NCBI GenBank assembly: GCA_025201375.1
Contig: JAIWZP010000018.1
Coordinates: forward strand, 372,001 to 436,000
Reading direction: 5' to 3'
DNA: 64,000 nucleotides
Origin: Gongronella butleri
Taxonomy: Eukaryota > Mucoromycota > Mucoromycetes > Mucorales > Cunninghamellaceae
Shown in pieces: positions 23,769 to 36,200 of the stretch (the stretch's first letter is position 1; each line of letters opens with the position of its first letter). The notes beneath the pieces are model-generated. The model saw nothing but the letters and a program-made list of their open reading frames with translations, was not told the origin of the DNA and did not search any database. The translations under genes were made by a program, and so were the position numbers.

Positions 23769-25510
23769 ATGGCCGCCACTGCCTGCATCGCCCTGATCAC
23801 GCTGCTGGTCGCTCAGAGTCATGCATTTACCTTTTTCCAAGGCACAAATCCCATGATTACACAAGGTAAAATGGAGAAAAATCACAAACACGGTTTGAAA
23901 CGCGACGCGGGCGTGGCAATTGTGTGTTTGATCCGTGATTGAAATAGACATCATCTGGCTCTTGTCCAATTCGAGCTCGCTGGACGACATCAACAGCGAC
24001 GTGCCGCCCATCACGTATCAGGACAGCATCAATCCCATTGCCAATCTCAGCGAGCCCAGCAGCTACGGGCTCAAAGGCGTGCTTTACGACCGTGGCGATT
24101 CGTGTTCCATGAAGCCCACCAATGCTGTGCCTGCGCCATGGCCCAACATGACGTCGCCGGCATTGATGGCCTTGCCCAGAATCGCTCTCATTGTTGATGG
24201 CCAATGCTCGTTACCGGAAAAGCTGTGGTTTGCTCAGGCAGATGGCGCAAATGCTTGCATTGTCTTTGCCAGCGACGCGCGAACAATGAATCTGCCTGTA
24301 TGAAATTTATTTGTTGACGATGCAAAACTTCGTGCAACATGTGGCTCGCTGCCCAATATAGTACGCACCCCCTTTTTTCCACTCACCCCTTCTTTTTCTT
24401 TTTTTTTTTTTGCGCCCTGGAGCAGTCCATGCCGGCCAATGCCAGCATCACTATCCCTACGTTCTATGTCAAGAGTGCCGTGGGACAGCAATTGCTCACG
24501 CAGGTCCATCAAATGCAGCAGCAGACGGACACGCTTGTTTCCAGCACCGTGTCTGCAAAGCAAGTCGTCCGTGTGCTCATGCTGCCAGCCACATCTGCTC
24601 GACCCAATCCCTGGGAGATCACTTTGCTAATCATGATTGTCATTCTGTCCATTGGCTTCCTTGCCTCGGGTAAAACATTGTCAAAAAACGCACACACACA
24701 AAAAAAAAAAAAAAAAGACCACCAGCAGCTCAATTGCGATTTTTTTTGTAAAACAGTGTCGATGCATTTGTATCTGTGGCGGCGCAACAGACGACTTCAA
24801 CGCCTTGTTGACGAGGGGGTGCTCCCCGCTCCCCCTGATATGCTGCCAATGGGCAAAGCACTCTTAAAAGAACAAAAGCTTGATCTTTTCCCAAAGACCA
24901 CCGTGACACAAGAGCTCATTGACAGCCACCGCCATGTGCCCACATCCTCGTCCACGGTGTCCAACTCGCAAAAGCAACTTGAATGCGTCGAGCGCCAACA
25001 GGATGTCGACAGCGGCCATGGCGGCAATGACGACGATGACGACGAGCATTACACGTGCGTCATTTGCCTCGAGCCCATGGTCGTGGATCAGACCATCCGC
25101 CAGCTACCTTGCAATCATGACTATCATTGCACTTGCATTGGTAAAATATACACAAAACAAGAGTTTTAAGATCAACATCACGCGATATCAGCAGATGCAT
25201 GTGTTTTTTCTTTTACTCCTACCTGGGTCCCCCTGCATGTGGAAACTCACGTTTATTTCTTGCAGATCCATGGCTGACTACAAAATCAGGCGAATGCCCA
25301 CTTTGCAAATTCAATTGCGTGCGACACGTCATGACATCCGAGGAACACGAGGCAATGGAGCGTGCAAAGGCGATTTTCGAAGAATCGAACCCAAGTTTGT
25401 GGCGATGGCTGAAGCGTCGCGTCTGGGCGCGCGTACGGAATCGATCCGAAACCGATGCACGGCCCTCTTCCTCCTCCAATGACGTCGAATTAGCCGATGC
25501 ATCGTCTTGA
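23769..25510 (+). CDS. PA-TM-RING E3 ubiquitin ligase (RNF13/RNF167-like)
   Basis: Membrane-bound ubiquitin ligase of the endolysosomal or vacuolar system. Five exons (23769-23865, 23948-24297, 24426-24669, 24757-25140, 25266-25510) give 439 residues. A signal peptide (MAATACIALITLLVAQSHA) leads into a lumenal protease-associated domain (residues ~30-210). One transmembrane helix (ITLLIMIVILSIGFLAS, ~215-232) follows, then a cytosolic acidic stretch and a RING-H2 domain with CVICLEP, LPCNHDYHCTCIDPW and CPLC zinc ligands. The third acceptor is a cag/cag alternative that would add one Gln. All RING ligands are present, so the enzyme should be active. Confidence 0.92.
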
Positions 25511-25736
25511 TTTGTTCCAAAAGATCTTTTTTTCATCTTGTTGTATTCATTGTGTAAAACTAGTAAATTGTGTATGAGCAAGCAAGTCATGTCGATGTAA
25601 GGGACCCGCGCAAATGGCTCCGCAATGGCCTGTCAACGCGGCGGATATTGAATTTCATTGTTGATCTTGGGATTTGGTAACCAAATGGTGGCCCAATTGT
25701 GCTTTTCTTTCCATTTTTTTTTTTTTTCTCTCCTCC

Positions 25737-26569
25737 ATGTTACTTCTCGCGTCGTCGCTGCCACGCGCCCATGTCACCAAGAGCGTTTTGTGCTCGGTTC
25801 AATATTTTTATTCAACACAGGTGCCTAAAAAGGCCGCAGGCGCGTTCACCAGCAACAAACATATTGACGGCGTCAAGCCGCCCAGCCACTCGACGATCAA
25901 CAAGACCTTGGTATATATCGGTAAGCGCAAATTGAGCCCTGCCCCTGGCTGTTTTGTGGCAATTGAGCTCAATTGAGTGGTTTACCTCTCTTTTTTCCTT
26001 TTTTTTTCTTTGCTAGGCCCCTTTTCGGAAACCATCCGACGCTATAAAATGACCGCCACTCTTTTTGGCGTGTGTGGCCTGGCCGCCGTGCCTGCTTTGT
26101 TAAGCACAGGCCAGGCACCCGCGCTCAGTGTGGTCCTCGGTATGTTTCTGCACTGTTTCTGGTGTCCAATGCCTCTCCAGTGCCCGTGAAATCTCATCTT
26201 TTTTCCCCTTTTTTTGTGGCACGTGTAGCTGGCATGTCTGCGGTGTCGCCATCGCTGTTCATCCATTATTATACGCGCGAGTATGTTGCTGGAGTGATTG
26301 CCTATGAAAACGTCAAGGCCATTGAGCGGCAACGCAAGCGCCCGGCAGACATCAAGGATCTCTGGCTTGGCTTCGAGACGTATTCGTTCTTTGGCCGCAA
26401 GCAGGAACACCATGTTTGGCTGTCCAGCCTCAGCGACGTGTCAAACAAGCGGATGATCCGATGGCTCGATCGCAAGTCGCGACGCATCTACGCACTCGAG
26501 CGTCACGTTGTCGATACCGATCCATTGCTCAAGGGCCTTAGCAACAAGTGTGGAAAAGTCGTGGGATAA
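25737..26569 (+). CDS. TMEM70-like mitochondrial inner-membrane protein
   Basis: Three exons (25737-25920, 26017-26139, 26229-26569) give 215 residues. The N-terminus lacks acidic residues and carries Arg and Lys, fitting a mitochondrial presequence. The core has KTLVYIGPFSETIRRYKMTA followed by two hydrophobic segments (ATLFGVCGLAAVPALL and AGMSAVSPSLFIHYYTREYV), the layout of the TMEM70/TMEM186 family (PF06979). Animal TMEM70 assists assembly of ATP synthase and complex I. The C-terminal half is soluble and basic. It converges with the CRAL-TRIO gene, with 219 bases between stops. Family assignment is by pattern only. Confidence 0.68.
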
Positions 26570-26788
26570 ATGGGCTGTTTTTTTTTAGATTTACATATCA
26601 TCTTGTACCATACAAACAACAAAGAACGCATCTGCATCGAAAACGAGCCAATTTTTTTATTTATTTTTTTCATGTGCTGCATAAGGAGGAGATGATGAGC
26701 CATGTTGATCATTGAAAAAAAAGCAAACAAAAGAATGAGGAGGTATGATCTTTTTGCCTTTTTTTTTCGGGTTTTGTTATTCTTGTCG

Positions 26789-27627
26789 TCACACTAGGCA
26801 GGCCAGCAAGGGTGTGACGAGGAAAAAGAGGATCGACGTGGCGCCAATGGTGCCAATGAGCGTGTCGTGATGCGAAAGGGTCCAATTGTGCGAGATAAAG
26901 TCAAATATGTAAGCTTCGCATTGCAATCGCATGATGACGTAAAAAAGCATGATCAACGCGCTCAATTTCCACGCCGACGCGCGCGGGATGCCCGTCAGCG
27001 CGCTTGTACGTGTGGGCCCGGAGCCAGACGCCGCCGATGAGTGCATCACCGAGTAAAGATGCTCGACGGCATTGGGCGCATTCATCTTTTTCGCGTTTTC
27101 AATGTTTGAATGCGAGCTGGCCGTTGCCGTAGACGTCGAAGTCGATGTCGCGTTATTGTTGATGTGGTCAGAGAGCAAATGATCGGCAGTGGCCGCGGGT
27201 GTGCCGCCCGTGCTGCTGCGGCCACTATTGCTGCTCGCCATGTACAAGTCCATGTCATTGGACAGCGGGTGCCGAGGATAAGAGCCTACGACGGGTGCCG
27301 ATTTGGGCTGTCGATGCGGATCGAGCTGATTCGTCTTCAATGGCAAGAAAAACGACGCCGTGTGGTCAATGCCGGTGCGCAGGCCGATCTGATGCTGGCT
27401 CAGCCCAAAGTAGCCAAGCACCGACGGCGACACGTGCCCCGTGCTGTCCGAGGAGTCCAATTGCGTCTTTTCATCCAAGACGGATGCCTGATCCTCTTCT
27501 TTTTCCGACGGTGCAGGTGATGGTGGCAAGCGCTGATCTGAAGTCATCTTTGAACGAGCAAATCGTTGCAAAATGGGATCGGAAAATGGGTCAAAAACGT
27601 ACGGATCCAGCCCGCCAAACCCTAAAA

Positions 27628-27662
<35 letters not shown>

Positions 27663-28671
27663 GTAGGGAATTTTTTTGTAAGTGGGGATGGCGGGTAAGA
27701 AGAAAACTTGTGTGGGCCCTTTTTTTTTTGTGTGTTTTACCTGTTAACAAAGCATCCTCGGCAACGACCTGTAATAATTCATCCTTTTCGACAAAAGAGA
27801 TGAGGCGCTTGGTCTCCTCAGAAAGCAGCAGCTTGAGCAATTGCCATAATCCCTGGTGCACCCAGCTGAAATGGATCACGAAAATCTTGCCCACACAAAA
27901 TGGATAGTGTCGTTCCATGACTTGAGCCAAATGTCGCACGGCTCTGTGATCCAGCGCGACAAAGGGCGCGTCTTGCAGGTCCACGACCACTGTGAGTTCC
28001 AGGGCCAGCGGCGCCGCATCGCTGCGCGATTGGCGCGCTCGCGTCTCGTGTAACGTCCAGCGCCGGGCGATCTCCATCATTGTGCACGCATAGTTTTGCA
28101 GATACATACCAAGATCAGGCACTACCACGGCCTTTACAGGGAACGCACGCAGCTGTATCAAGGCAATGGGCTGGCCTTGCCGGTCATGTCCGTGGTAGAA
28201 AGCAAACCCATGCTCGAACCACGCGAGGAATTGGTCCCAATGCAAGTCATCCACGCCATGCTCGAGTCTCCACATGGTCGTCTCAACAAGCAAGTCGTGC
28301 GCCGCATCGATATCGTCATCAGAATCAAGTAAAAATCGAAACAAGGTCACTTTGCGAGGGGGAAAAAAATGAGCAGCGCGTAAAAAAAAAAAAAAAAGTT
28401 GTGCGACAAAAGACCGCCTTTGGCAAAACACACACACTCTCACACGCACCCTGCCCATTTTTTGTTTGCTTCTCCTCTTCTTCTGACCACACAATTAGGT
28501 CTTACCATGGTCCTGGCAATAAGCCAGCGCCTTTTTCAGCTTTTCATTGTCGTCTTTGAGCACACGCACCCAATGATGCTCAAGTCGCCGCTGTAGTGCC
28601 TTGATTAGCGCGCGGTGGTCCTTAAAATGCTTGTTCAGCTCCTCAAACCGGCTCTGCCGTGCGTAGCTCAT
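26789..28671 (-). CDS. CRAL-TRIO (Sec14-like) domain protein with C-terminal membrane anchor
   Basis: Lipid-binding protein. Three exons (28671-28506, 28349-27741, 27621-26789) give 535 residues. A coiled N-terminal helix leads to the CRAL-TRIO_N segment (TLFRFLLDSDDDIDAA), then the Sec14 pocket with FYHGHDRQGQPIALIQL, LELTVVVDLQDAPFVALDH and KIFVIHFSWVHQGLWQLLK. A long Ser/Thr-rich linker (residues ~270-450) follows. Two hydrophobic stretches at the end (KLSALIMLFYVIMRLQ and IGATSILFFLVTPLLACLV) suggest membrane anchoring. Plausible role is phospholipid transfer at an organelle contact; the ligand cannot be read from sequence. The exon 2 acceptor was chosen because it restores the conserved TLFRFL block. 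Confidence 0.85.
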
Positions 28672-29694
28672 CAATGACAAAAAATATTTACAATGTGTGT
28701 ATGTGTGGATGGACGAGAAAGAGAGGGGATGAAATGACGCAAGCGAAAATCAGGCGGGAAAAAATACAAAGGAGGAGCCATTGAGGAGCCAGCCTTGTTT
28801 GTTTTTTCTTTTTAGAGGAAAAAGAGGAGCCGAGATACCAAAAATAGACATTGGTCCCTACCAGCACGGCCATCTGTGATCATGTGTGGCCACGATAACT
28901 TGGCCAGGGAGAAACCTGGTTGCCCAACCCGCTGTGTCACACATTTAGCGCTTTCTGCTGCGCGCAATGCGGCAATTGAATATCTTTAAGCGACGCACGC
29001 TCTCCTCTGAAAAAAAAAAAAAAAACGCGCTTTTTCTAAATTGTCATCCACACACACACCCTTTTCACAAGCTTGAGCTCATCCATTACCTTTATCCATT
29101 CACCTCCACAAGACTCTGAGAATCGCCTGGTGTTGTAGGAATGGCACAGTTGCATGATTTCGACATTTGCAAAGCGTAATTCCCTATTTTTAAACTCTGC
29201 AGTCTTGGACAAGATAGTGCCCTCACATCTCCCCTCCCTCCAATTCATTTTTTAAACTTTTAATGATCCACCAGAGGCTCCAAATGAAGCGCTTGTGAGA
29301 TTAATTTCATTGTTTCTGGAAGGTGAGACGCCGTTGACGCCCAAATCCCCCTCAAGAAGGCGCACACCTCTCCCTTTTTTTTTTTTCTTCCTTGGATCTG
29401 TGACAAGATCGACGCGACCAATTAGTGTGCTCCAACCAGATTTCACGCGTGTCGGTAACAAAAAAAGGCTCTTTTGCTCTGATTGTCTTTAAATTGGACT
29501 CGTCAGGGGTTTTTTCAAGTGAGTGATCTTCAGCCCAAACGCAAAGGAGGTGCCAAAATCTCTTTGTTCTTTTCATGCAGCTGGCTTTAAATTTGCGCAC
29601 TTTTAAGGAAATAAAAATGCGTTCATCCCCTTTCCTCTTACTGTTTCCTTCTCTTTTATTTTGCCTCTTTTTTTACTCTATTTTTTCGTCTGCC
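28672..29694. promoter_or_regulatory. Upstream region shared by the CRAL-TRIO gene and the methyltransferase gene
   Basis: About 1 kb between divergent starts. It holds an A tract at 29010-29024, several T tracts, and a strongly pyrimidine-rich stretch from about 29630 to 29690 directly before the methyltransferase ATG. In-frame ATGs inside that stretch (for example 29617) would add a hydrophobic leader translated from the C/T-rich tract. I read this as untranslated leader, not as a signal peptide. Confidence 0.5.
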
Positions 29695-30067
29695 ATGGTC
29701 AATACCCACCTTCCTATTGAATTCTCGGAAGAGTCTCCAGGTGCCAATGACAATTTGGACTCCATGGAAGTCGATCCACTTGAGAACACGGCTTCAAAGA
29801 GCCCTTCCTTGTCGGCTCAATGGCTCTCGGCGTCCAAGGAGTCTGTTACTATCGACGACTTGAATCTCAATGATGCTCAAGATTCAGCTGCGTCTAGTGA
29901 GTCTGAAATGGAATGCGATGAATCGCCTGATGTGGACTCTAAGGGGTATTGTGAGGTGGATGTCAAGCCTATACCCATTGTCATTGAGATTTTGGGATGG
30001 TGCCTGAACGAAGTCAAGAGCGACGTCACTGCTACTCTTTTACGCGCTCAGGGCAAACCAGGTAAAG

Positions 30068-30108
<41 letters not shown>

Positions 30109-33100
30109 GGCTGTATTGGCACAATGCCTCTTCTTACACCCTTTTTTTTTTTTTTTGCCCCTCAGATGACGCGATTCCTGATATCCCGATGGACAAGGTC
30201 GGCACGGCTTTGTTTTCGATCCGGCCTCAAACGAACGATCAAGGACCAGAGACGGAATTGGATCCAGCGTGGGCAGCAGAGAACTACGTGGCGATGACTT
30301 CCTTCATGTCTGTATATATGTCACTGCTGGAGGTCATGTTGCTTGACATTGTGTCGATGGGCATGGAGGAGGACTCGTCTCATTTTGCAAAAAGTACAAG
30401 CACACGGCGCAGGGCAAGAATCTTCTCCAGCCAGGCGACCCCAATGGAGGAAGATGAGGCTCACCGCACTGTCAATGCCTATTTTGAGCTCTTTGAGCGC
30501 AACGAGCACTTTATTGGCCACGTCGACGACCCGTTCACCTGGTTTTACGCTGAAAATCGCACGACAATTGTCAATTCGCTCAGCTCGCGCTTCAAAATGG
30601 AGCGCAACATTGTCTTCACGTCAATCAAGCATGCCGACACGATTTTGCGCGAATTCTATACGCAGCACCTCCTTCGGCCTGTGGCCCGCCAGCATCAACG
30701 CAACCACGGCCAATACTACACGCCGTTGCCCATGATCGACTTTATGTGGCGCCGTTGCTTCCACGGTGACGACGTTCGTACGGAAGCGCCACTTCGTCCC
30801 ATGGCGCGCGTCCTAGATCCTTGCATGGGCACGGGCTCGTTTCATTGCAAGTACCTGATGCTTCTTGTCGAGCACCTCGAGAAATCCGGTGATATTTGGA
30901 ACGATGGCGACGCATTGGGCGACTACTTCGCTCAATTGCCTGGTCTTCTTTGGGGCATCGAAATTGACCCTTTTGCCTTTCGTCTTGGCAAGATCAACAT
31001 CTTTTTGCACCTATTCCCGCTGTTCCAGCGCGTGGCTGCCCTTGGCACGCCCTTGCATGGCCTGAAAATGTACCGCTTGTGCCTCTTTCAAAATGACACG
31101 CTGCTGATGACCCTGCCTGATCCAGAATTGCACCCCTGGGAACATGAACAGATCCTCAAATTCCGCGACCCGAAGCTTTTGAAGTTTGACTACATTGTGA
31201 CCAATCCGCCCTATATGACCCGTTGGAGCGGCTTCAATGCCCAGGCCGATTTTTCCATTTTTGATCACAATATCTTTTCCGGTATGGGCAGCACGCAAGT
31301 CTACTACTACTTTATTTGGCTTTCCCTCCAACGGCTGGATCCCGAGAACGGGCAGCTCTGCTTTATCACGCCAACCCAATGGACCATGATTACAGCTGGC
31401 GAAAACATTAGGTAAAGTTCCCTAAAAGTGAAAAAAAAAGGAGGAAGGCATGGTAATCAATGAAGCTCATTATTATTTCCTTTTTTTTTTTTTTTTTTTT
31501 TTTTACGACAGAAATCTGCTTTGGGAACATGCGCAGCTCTTGGATTTCATCTGTTTCCGGAGCTGCAAGGTGTGGCGCTCGGTCCAGACGGATTCGCTCG
31601 TTTTTCGGCTGCGGCTGCGCCACAAGGACAAGGGATGCCCGCCTGTTGTCTCTATGCAGCACCGCAACAATGCTCTTTGTTTGCAAAAGTTTCTGGACGA
31701 CTTTGAGCGCTTTGATCCTTTTTCCGCCGAGCCCAATCCTGATGTGCATTTCAAGTTGACGCCCACGGACGACCTGCATCTTCCTTTCAAGACCGGCAGC
31801 CTCACTATACTCTTTCCGTCGTCTAGCGCGGGGGCCACATTGGTTGAGCTCGTGGAAAATTTGCCTCGCCTTTGCAACATGCCTGGATCGCCTCTTTCCA
31901 GCAATATCGGTGGTGTTTTCACGCCGCTCTATGGCATGGTTGTGCGCACGGCGTGGGCGCGTGCTCAATTCGGCAAGCGAGAGTTCAAGAGATACCTGAA
32001 GCCCATCTTTTATTGGAATTGGTCGAAAAACGAACAAGATTCCGAGTATTTTGTGCGCAAGCAGCGCGAGACGCGCGGCTACCCTGGGCTGCTGGTGCAT
32101 TCCAACATGAGCAAGCCTACACCGGTTGCCAGCAGCAATGACCGCATGAACGAGATGAATCGCAAATTTTGGCAAAAACGTGATCCGGCGCGCATTTCCA
32201 AGCGCGAATACTCGCCTGCCGAAGCATACGCCCCCTTTCCACAAGACGCCGAAAGCACCTACTCGCTCATCATGGTGGACAAGAAGCGCGCAAAGCGAAT
32301 GGACCGCATGTCGCCGGTTTACAAGCATCTGATGGAAGTGCGCGCCGAGCTCCGGCCCAAGCAAGACAAGCGAAAGATCGCGTGGACCTGCCTCAAGAAC
32401 TCCGGCATTGAACACCGCCTGAAAATCGTGCACCCCAATCATTGCCACTTTTCAACGGTGATGCCGCGCCAGCGCTTCTTTTTGGACACCGAGAGTCGCT
32501 GCTTGCCTGCCGCCTGCACGTATTTTACGCTCAACGTGGGCGATGACGGCGACGTGCGCAACCATCCAATCTTCCAATGCTTGGACAGCCACGATGGCGA
32601 CTTTGCGACTCAAGAGGAAGATGCCTACTACTTTTATCTTGGGCTGCTGAATTCGTTCCTGATGCGTATTTTTATCAGACAACACTGCCGTTACGACACC
32701 AATGGACGCATGCGCTTGTCCCACCAGCCTCTCAAAATGCTCCCCTACGCGGCTCCGACGCCCGAGCAAGCGCAATGCATGGTTCTATTGGTCAGAGTAC
32801 ACGTTGATCTACGCAAGCGCATCAATGCGATTGTTGCTCCTCTGGTTACCAAGCTTCCGGGCAAACCAAGCCAGGTGCTCCTCGACGCCATGCGCAATTA
32901 CAAGTGGAAACTCGATCAAGACACAAAAAACTTGGTGAATGCAAACGTCAAGCTTGACAACAACGAGCAGCCAGCCGACAATGCCATGGACCAAGCACTT
33001 GCCCGAGGTAAACACTTGCCGGCCGACCACCTTGTGCGCCTTTTCTGCGCGCATTCGCTCACGCAGCACGCCATTGAGCACGTCGCGTGCGAAATGTACA

Positions 33101-33264
33101 AGGTGGACTGGCAGACGCGACTTGGGCTTGAAGAGGAGCATGGCGTTGACTTGAGCGCACAATGGCAATGGTGTCAAGAACTTCTTCACCTGCGCTCGCC
33201 TCTGCACATTGCGGAAGAAATCTTGGCCGGCACTTTTGACGAGAATTCTCGCTTGCAACTATAA
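29695..33264 (+). CDS. Eco57I-like N6-adenine DNA methyltransferase with introns
   Basis: Three exons (29695-30061, 30166-31411, 31512-33264) give 1121 residues. The N-terminus is acidic (MEVDPLEN). A Type I/IIG-style methyltransferase core follows: GQYYTP near residue 304, SAM-binding motif I DPCMGTGSF near 340, GIEIDPFAFRLGKINIF near 385 and catalytic motif IV NPPY near 469. The second half (residues ~500-1121) should hold the target-recognition part; I see no clear PD-(D/E)XK nuclease motif. NPPY after a D-x-x-x-G-x-G motif is the pattern of amino-methylating enzymes, usually N6-adenine. Eukaryotic 6mA writers normally belong to the MT-A70 family, so a bacterial or viral origin is likely, but three exons with host-type splice sites show it is settled in the genome. 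Broken relatives lie at 53.8-57.1 kb. Confidence 0.82.
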
Positions 33265-36200
33265 TTTATTCATTTTTTTTTCGTTACAACGCCTTTTTTT
33301 CTTGAACTTTTCCATATTAATACCGGTAAATAATTAAATAACAATGACAATAAAGAGTTTTTTTTACACATCTCATCATCTTTCTCGTGTCACGCGTCCA
33401 CAATCAAAGAGTGCTTGTTGCCGGAGGGATAGTGGCTGGTTTCTTGTTATTTGATTATTTTCTTAATTTTTTTTCTCAAGACAAATTTAAATCGTTCAAA
33501 CAATGCTCACTAGCTTAAGCATCCAGGAGAATAACAGGTCGCTCGACGACCGGTTCAAATTTGACAGAGATTGATTGGGTCACTACTGAAATCACCTGCA
33601 TGCTGCATCTTTCAATTGGAGCATTTTTGCATTCTTGATCGCATCATCATCCGACATTGACTAAGCTGCTGCATCAAATGTTCTATCGCGTGCTGTTTGA
33701 GCGTTTACTACTGTAGTTACATATATTTTTCAATGCAGCAATATTGATAAGGAGGTCTTTGCACGGCATTTCGTATCATACAGTAAGAGTTTCTTCAAAA
33801 TCATCAGAGAAAAAAATCCCGAAAATGCACTCGTGTGTCATCATGTTCCACGGTAGCGAATCCGTGATTCTATACTCTACCTCTCAAATTTGGTGTGGTC
33901 ATTTTGCAAGTGTTAAACAACGCGTCTTGTCCCTGTCTCAAAAAATCTGTTGTTAGGAAGCGCCAAATAAAGAAAACACATACTGTACACTACAAAAGCA
34001 CCACGATTTTTTCCATGAATATGGCTGGGTTGTACCGTAGGCCTACAGTACTGGGTTGGTATTATGGTATTTTGAAGTACCACTGTAACTGTATCAATGC
34101 ACCACAAATAAAGTGTTTAATCCGTACATTTTTTAATCGCAAAAAAGCAGCGGCAAAGGACAGAATCTGACGCGTACAGTATTGTACAGTTTTACTGTAC
34201 TTTATTATTTCAATGCTTGCAACAAAGCGCTACAATGCATTAAAACGCACAAATTTGCCTTTGCAAAACGACAACGCGTGTTTTTGGACTTTGACCGCGT
34301 GTCATGCCTCCAGAAATTTTTTTACAGCCTACCGGTACCTGCCCGCCGATGAAAATCGCGTCATCACACGACGTACTGCTCAGTACTCGCGATGGATACG
34401 CCCGATTTTTTTTCAGCCTGCAAATTTCAAAACCCTTCAATTTGTCTTATTTTGCATTCATCTTGCCATCTGCTTGGTAGATCCCACTCAAAACCAGGTG
34501 AATCGAGTTCAGCGCAAAATTTGCAACAAAAAAGCTTAAACTCCCAAAGCGCTACGACCACTTTTGAAAAATTCAGGTGTCACTCAGGGGTCACTCAGGG
34601 GTCACACCTTTCAATCTCAGAAAATGCCATATTTGGGCATTTTCGAACTCCGAGTGATCAATTCATCCCAAACTGGTAATTTCGACTATTTGCTATTGAC
34701 AGATAAATCGGCAAGTCGATCGCTTTTGAAAAATTCAGGGGTCACTCAGGGTCACACATTTCAATCTCAGAAAATGCCAAATTTGGGGAATTTCGAACTC
34801 CGAGTGATCAATGCATCCCAAACAGGTACCTCCGACAATTTGCTATCGGCACACAAAATGGCAGGTCGCCTTAGATTTAAGAAAAAAGCCCAAAGAGTGA
34901 CGCATGAATGGCGATCGACTGAGAAAATTGCTTACTTTAAGCAAGATTTTTTTGCAAAAATTTAAGGTTTGACACCTCCAAATAAGGTGCGTGGATTGCA
35001 TGGAATTTTTATGTTTTATTTTTTTTGCTTTTTTTATTTTGCACATTTTTGTGCGCGGAGTGGGCTGCAGCCTGGTGAAATGACCGATGCAAAAAGTTAA
35101 AACCCAAGCTACGTAGCGCGCTGCAAGTCATCCCATTAGGTGCTTTGCTCCCCAATTTATTAGTGAAATGCAATAAAACTTACAGGTTTATTATATCGTT
35201 GTCGAGCAAATCGCAATCAAAGATTTTGATGAAAAAGTGAATTTTCTCTGCGAGTTTTAGTGTCGCGAGCCAGCCTTGTTGGTTCTCGTAGATCAACGCG
35301 TCAGCAAGGCCAGCGACGCGTGTAGCGCGGCGATGGACGCGCTTAGACGCGCTTTGACGCGCTTTAGACGCGGCGCTTTTATTCAAAAAATGAAAAGAAA
35401 AAAAAAAGACTTAAGAATCAAAATCAAAAAAGATATGAAGACTATTATTATTACATGATGCGCAGAAAACAAGGTAACTTGCCCACTTGCCAACCATAGA
35501 CACCCGCTTTGCCCAAACACGTCTACAAGTCAGGATAGCCGTGAAATACCCTCATCCTGCGCCACGTCTGCACACCTTATCCATTGTTGTACGTTTAGCG
35601 ATTGCGTCTCTCCGCTTTGTTTACGCGCAATCGCGTGCACGTCCTTTTTTGTCGAAAGCCTGTGTGACATTCTTGTCAGTTGTCAACAAAAACGTCCTTT
35701 TTCCCATCTACTCTGCCTATTTTGTCTTCACTGCTTTGCCAATTCTGTCAACCTGTGCCCTGCCATTTTCGTACTTGCATTTTTTCATCTGTTACCATAA
35801 TCCCTTTTTGTCTTTACCGTGCGCCTGTTAATCTCGTATGGTCGATGTTGGAAGGAAAAAAAGTATACAGTAAATACAGTATGACTCCAACTCGCGCCCA
35901 TTGCCTCGCTTTTCTTGCAACAGCGACATCTCTCTTGCTCTGGCACTCAAGTCACTCTCCCTTGGCCATTGACCTCTCTCTGCTTATCCTTTTATCATAT
36001 TCCAAATTTCAATTAAATTCTCTATGGTTGGCTACTATTCAATCTTTGATCCCGTATCGATGGAGTCCGTGGTGGAGCCCGTCGACGTGTCCTTTCAAGA
36101 GGACTTTGTAGGCCAGGCCCCCCGTGACATTTAGCCATCCATCAGTGAAACTGGTCTCACTCGATAGAGATGCAAGAGATGCTTTCGACACGTTAAAAGC

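Noticed and set aside
27110..27520. 136-codon + strand frame
   Set aside because: Antisense shadow of the Ser/Thr-rich linker of the CRAL-TRIO gene, whose three exons join in frame.
29575..29694. Signal peptide at the methyltransferase N-terminus
   Set aside because: The hydrophobic codons come from a C/T-rich leader like those before many starts here; the ATG at 29695 with the acidic start also matches the paralogous fragments.
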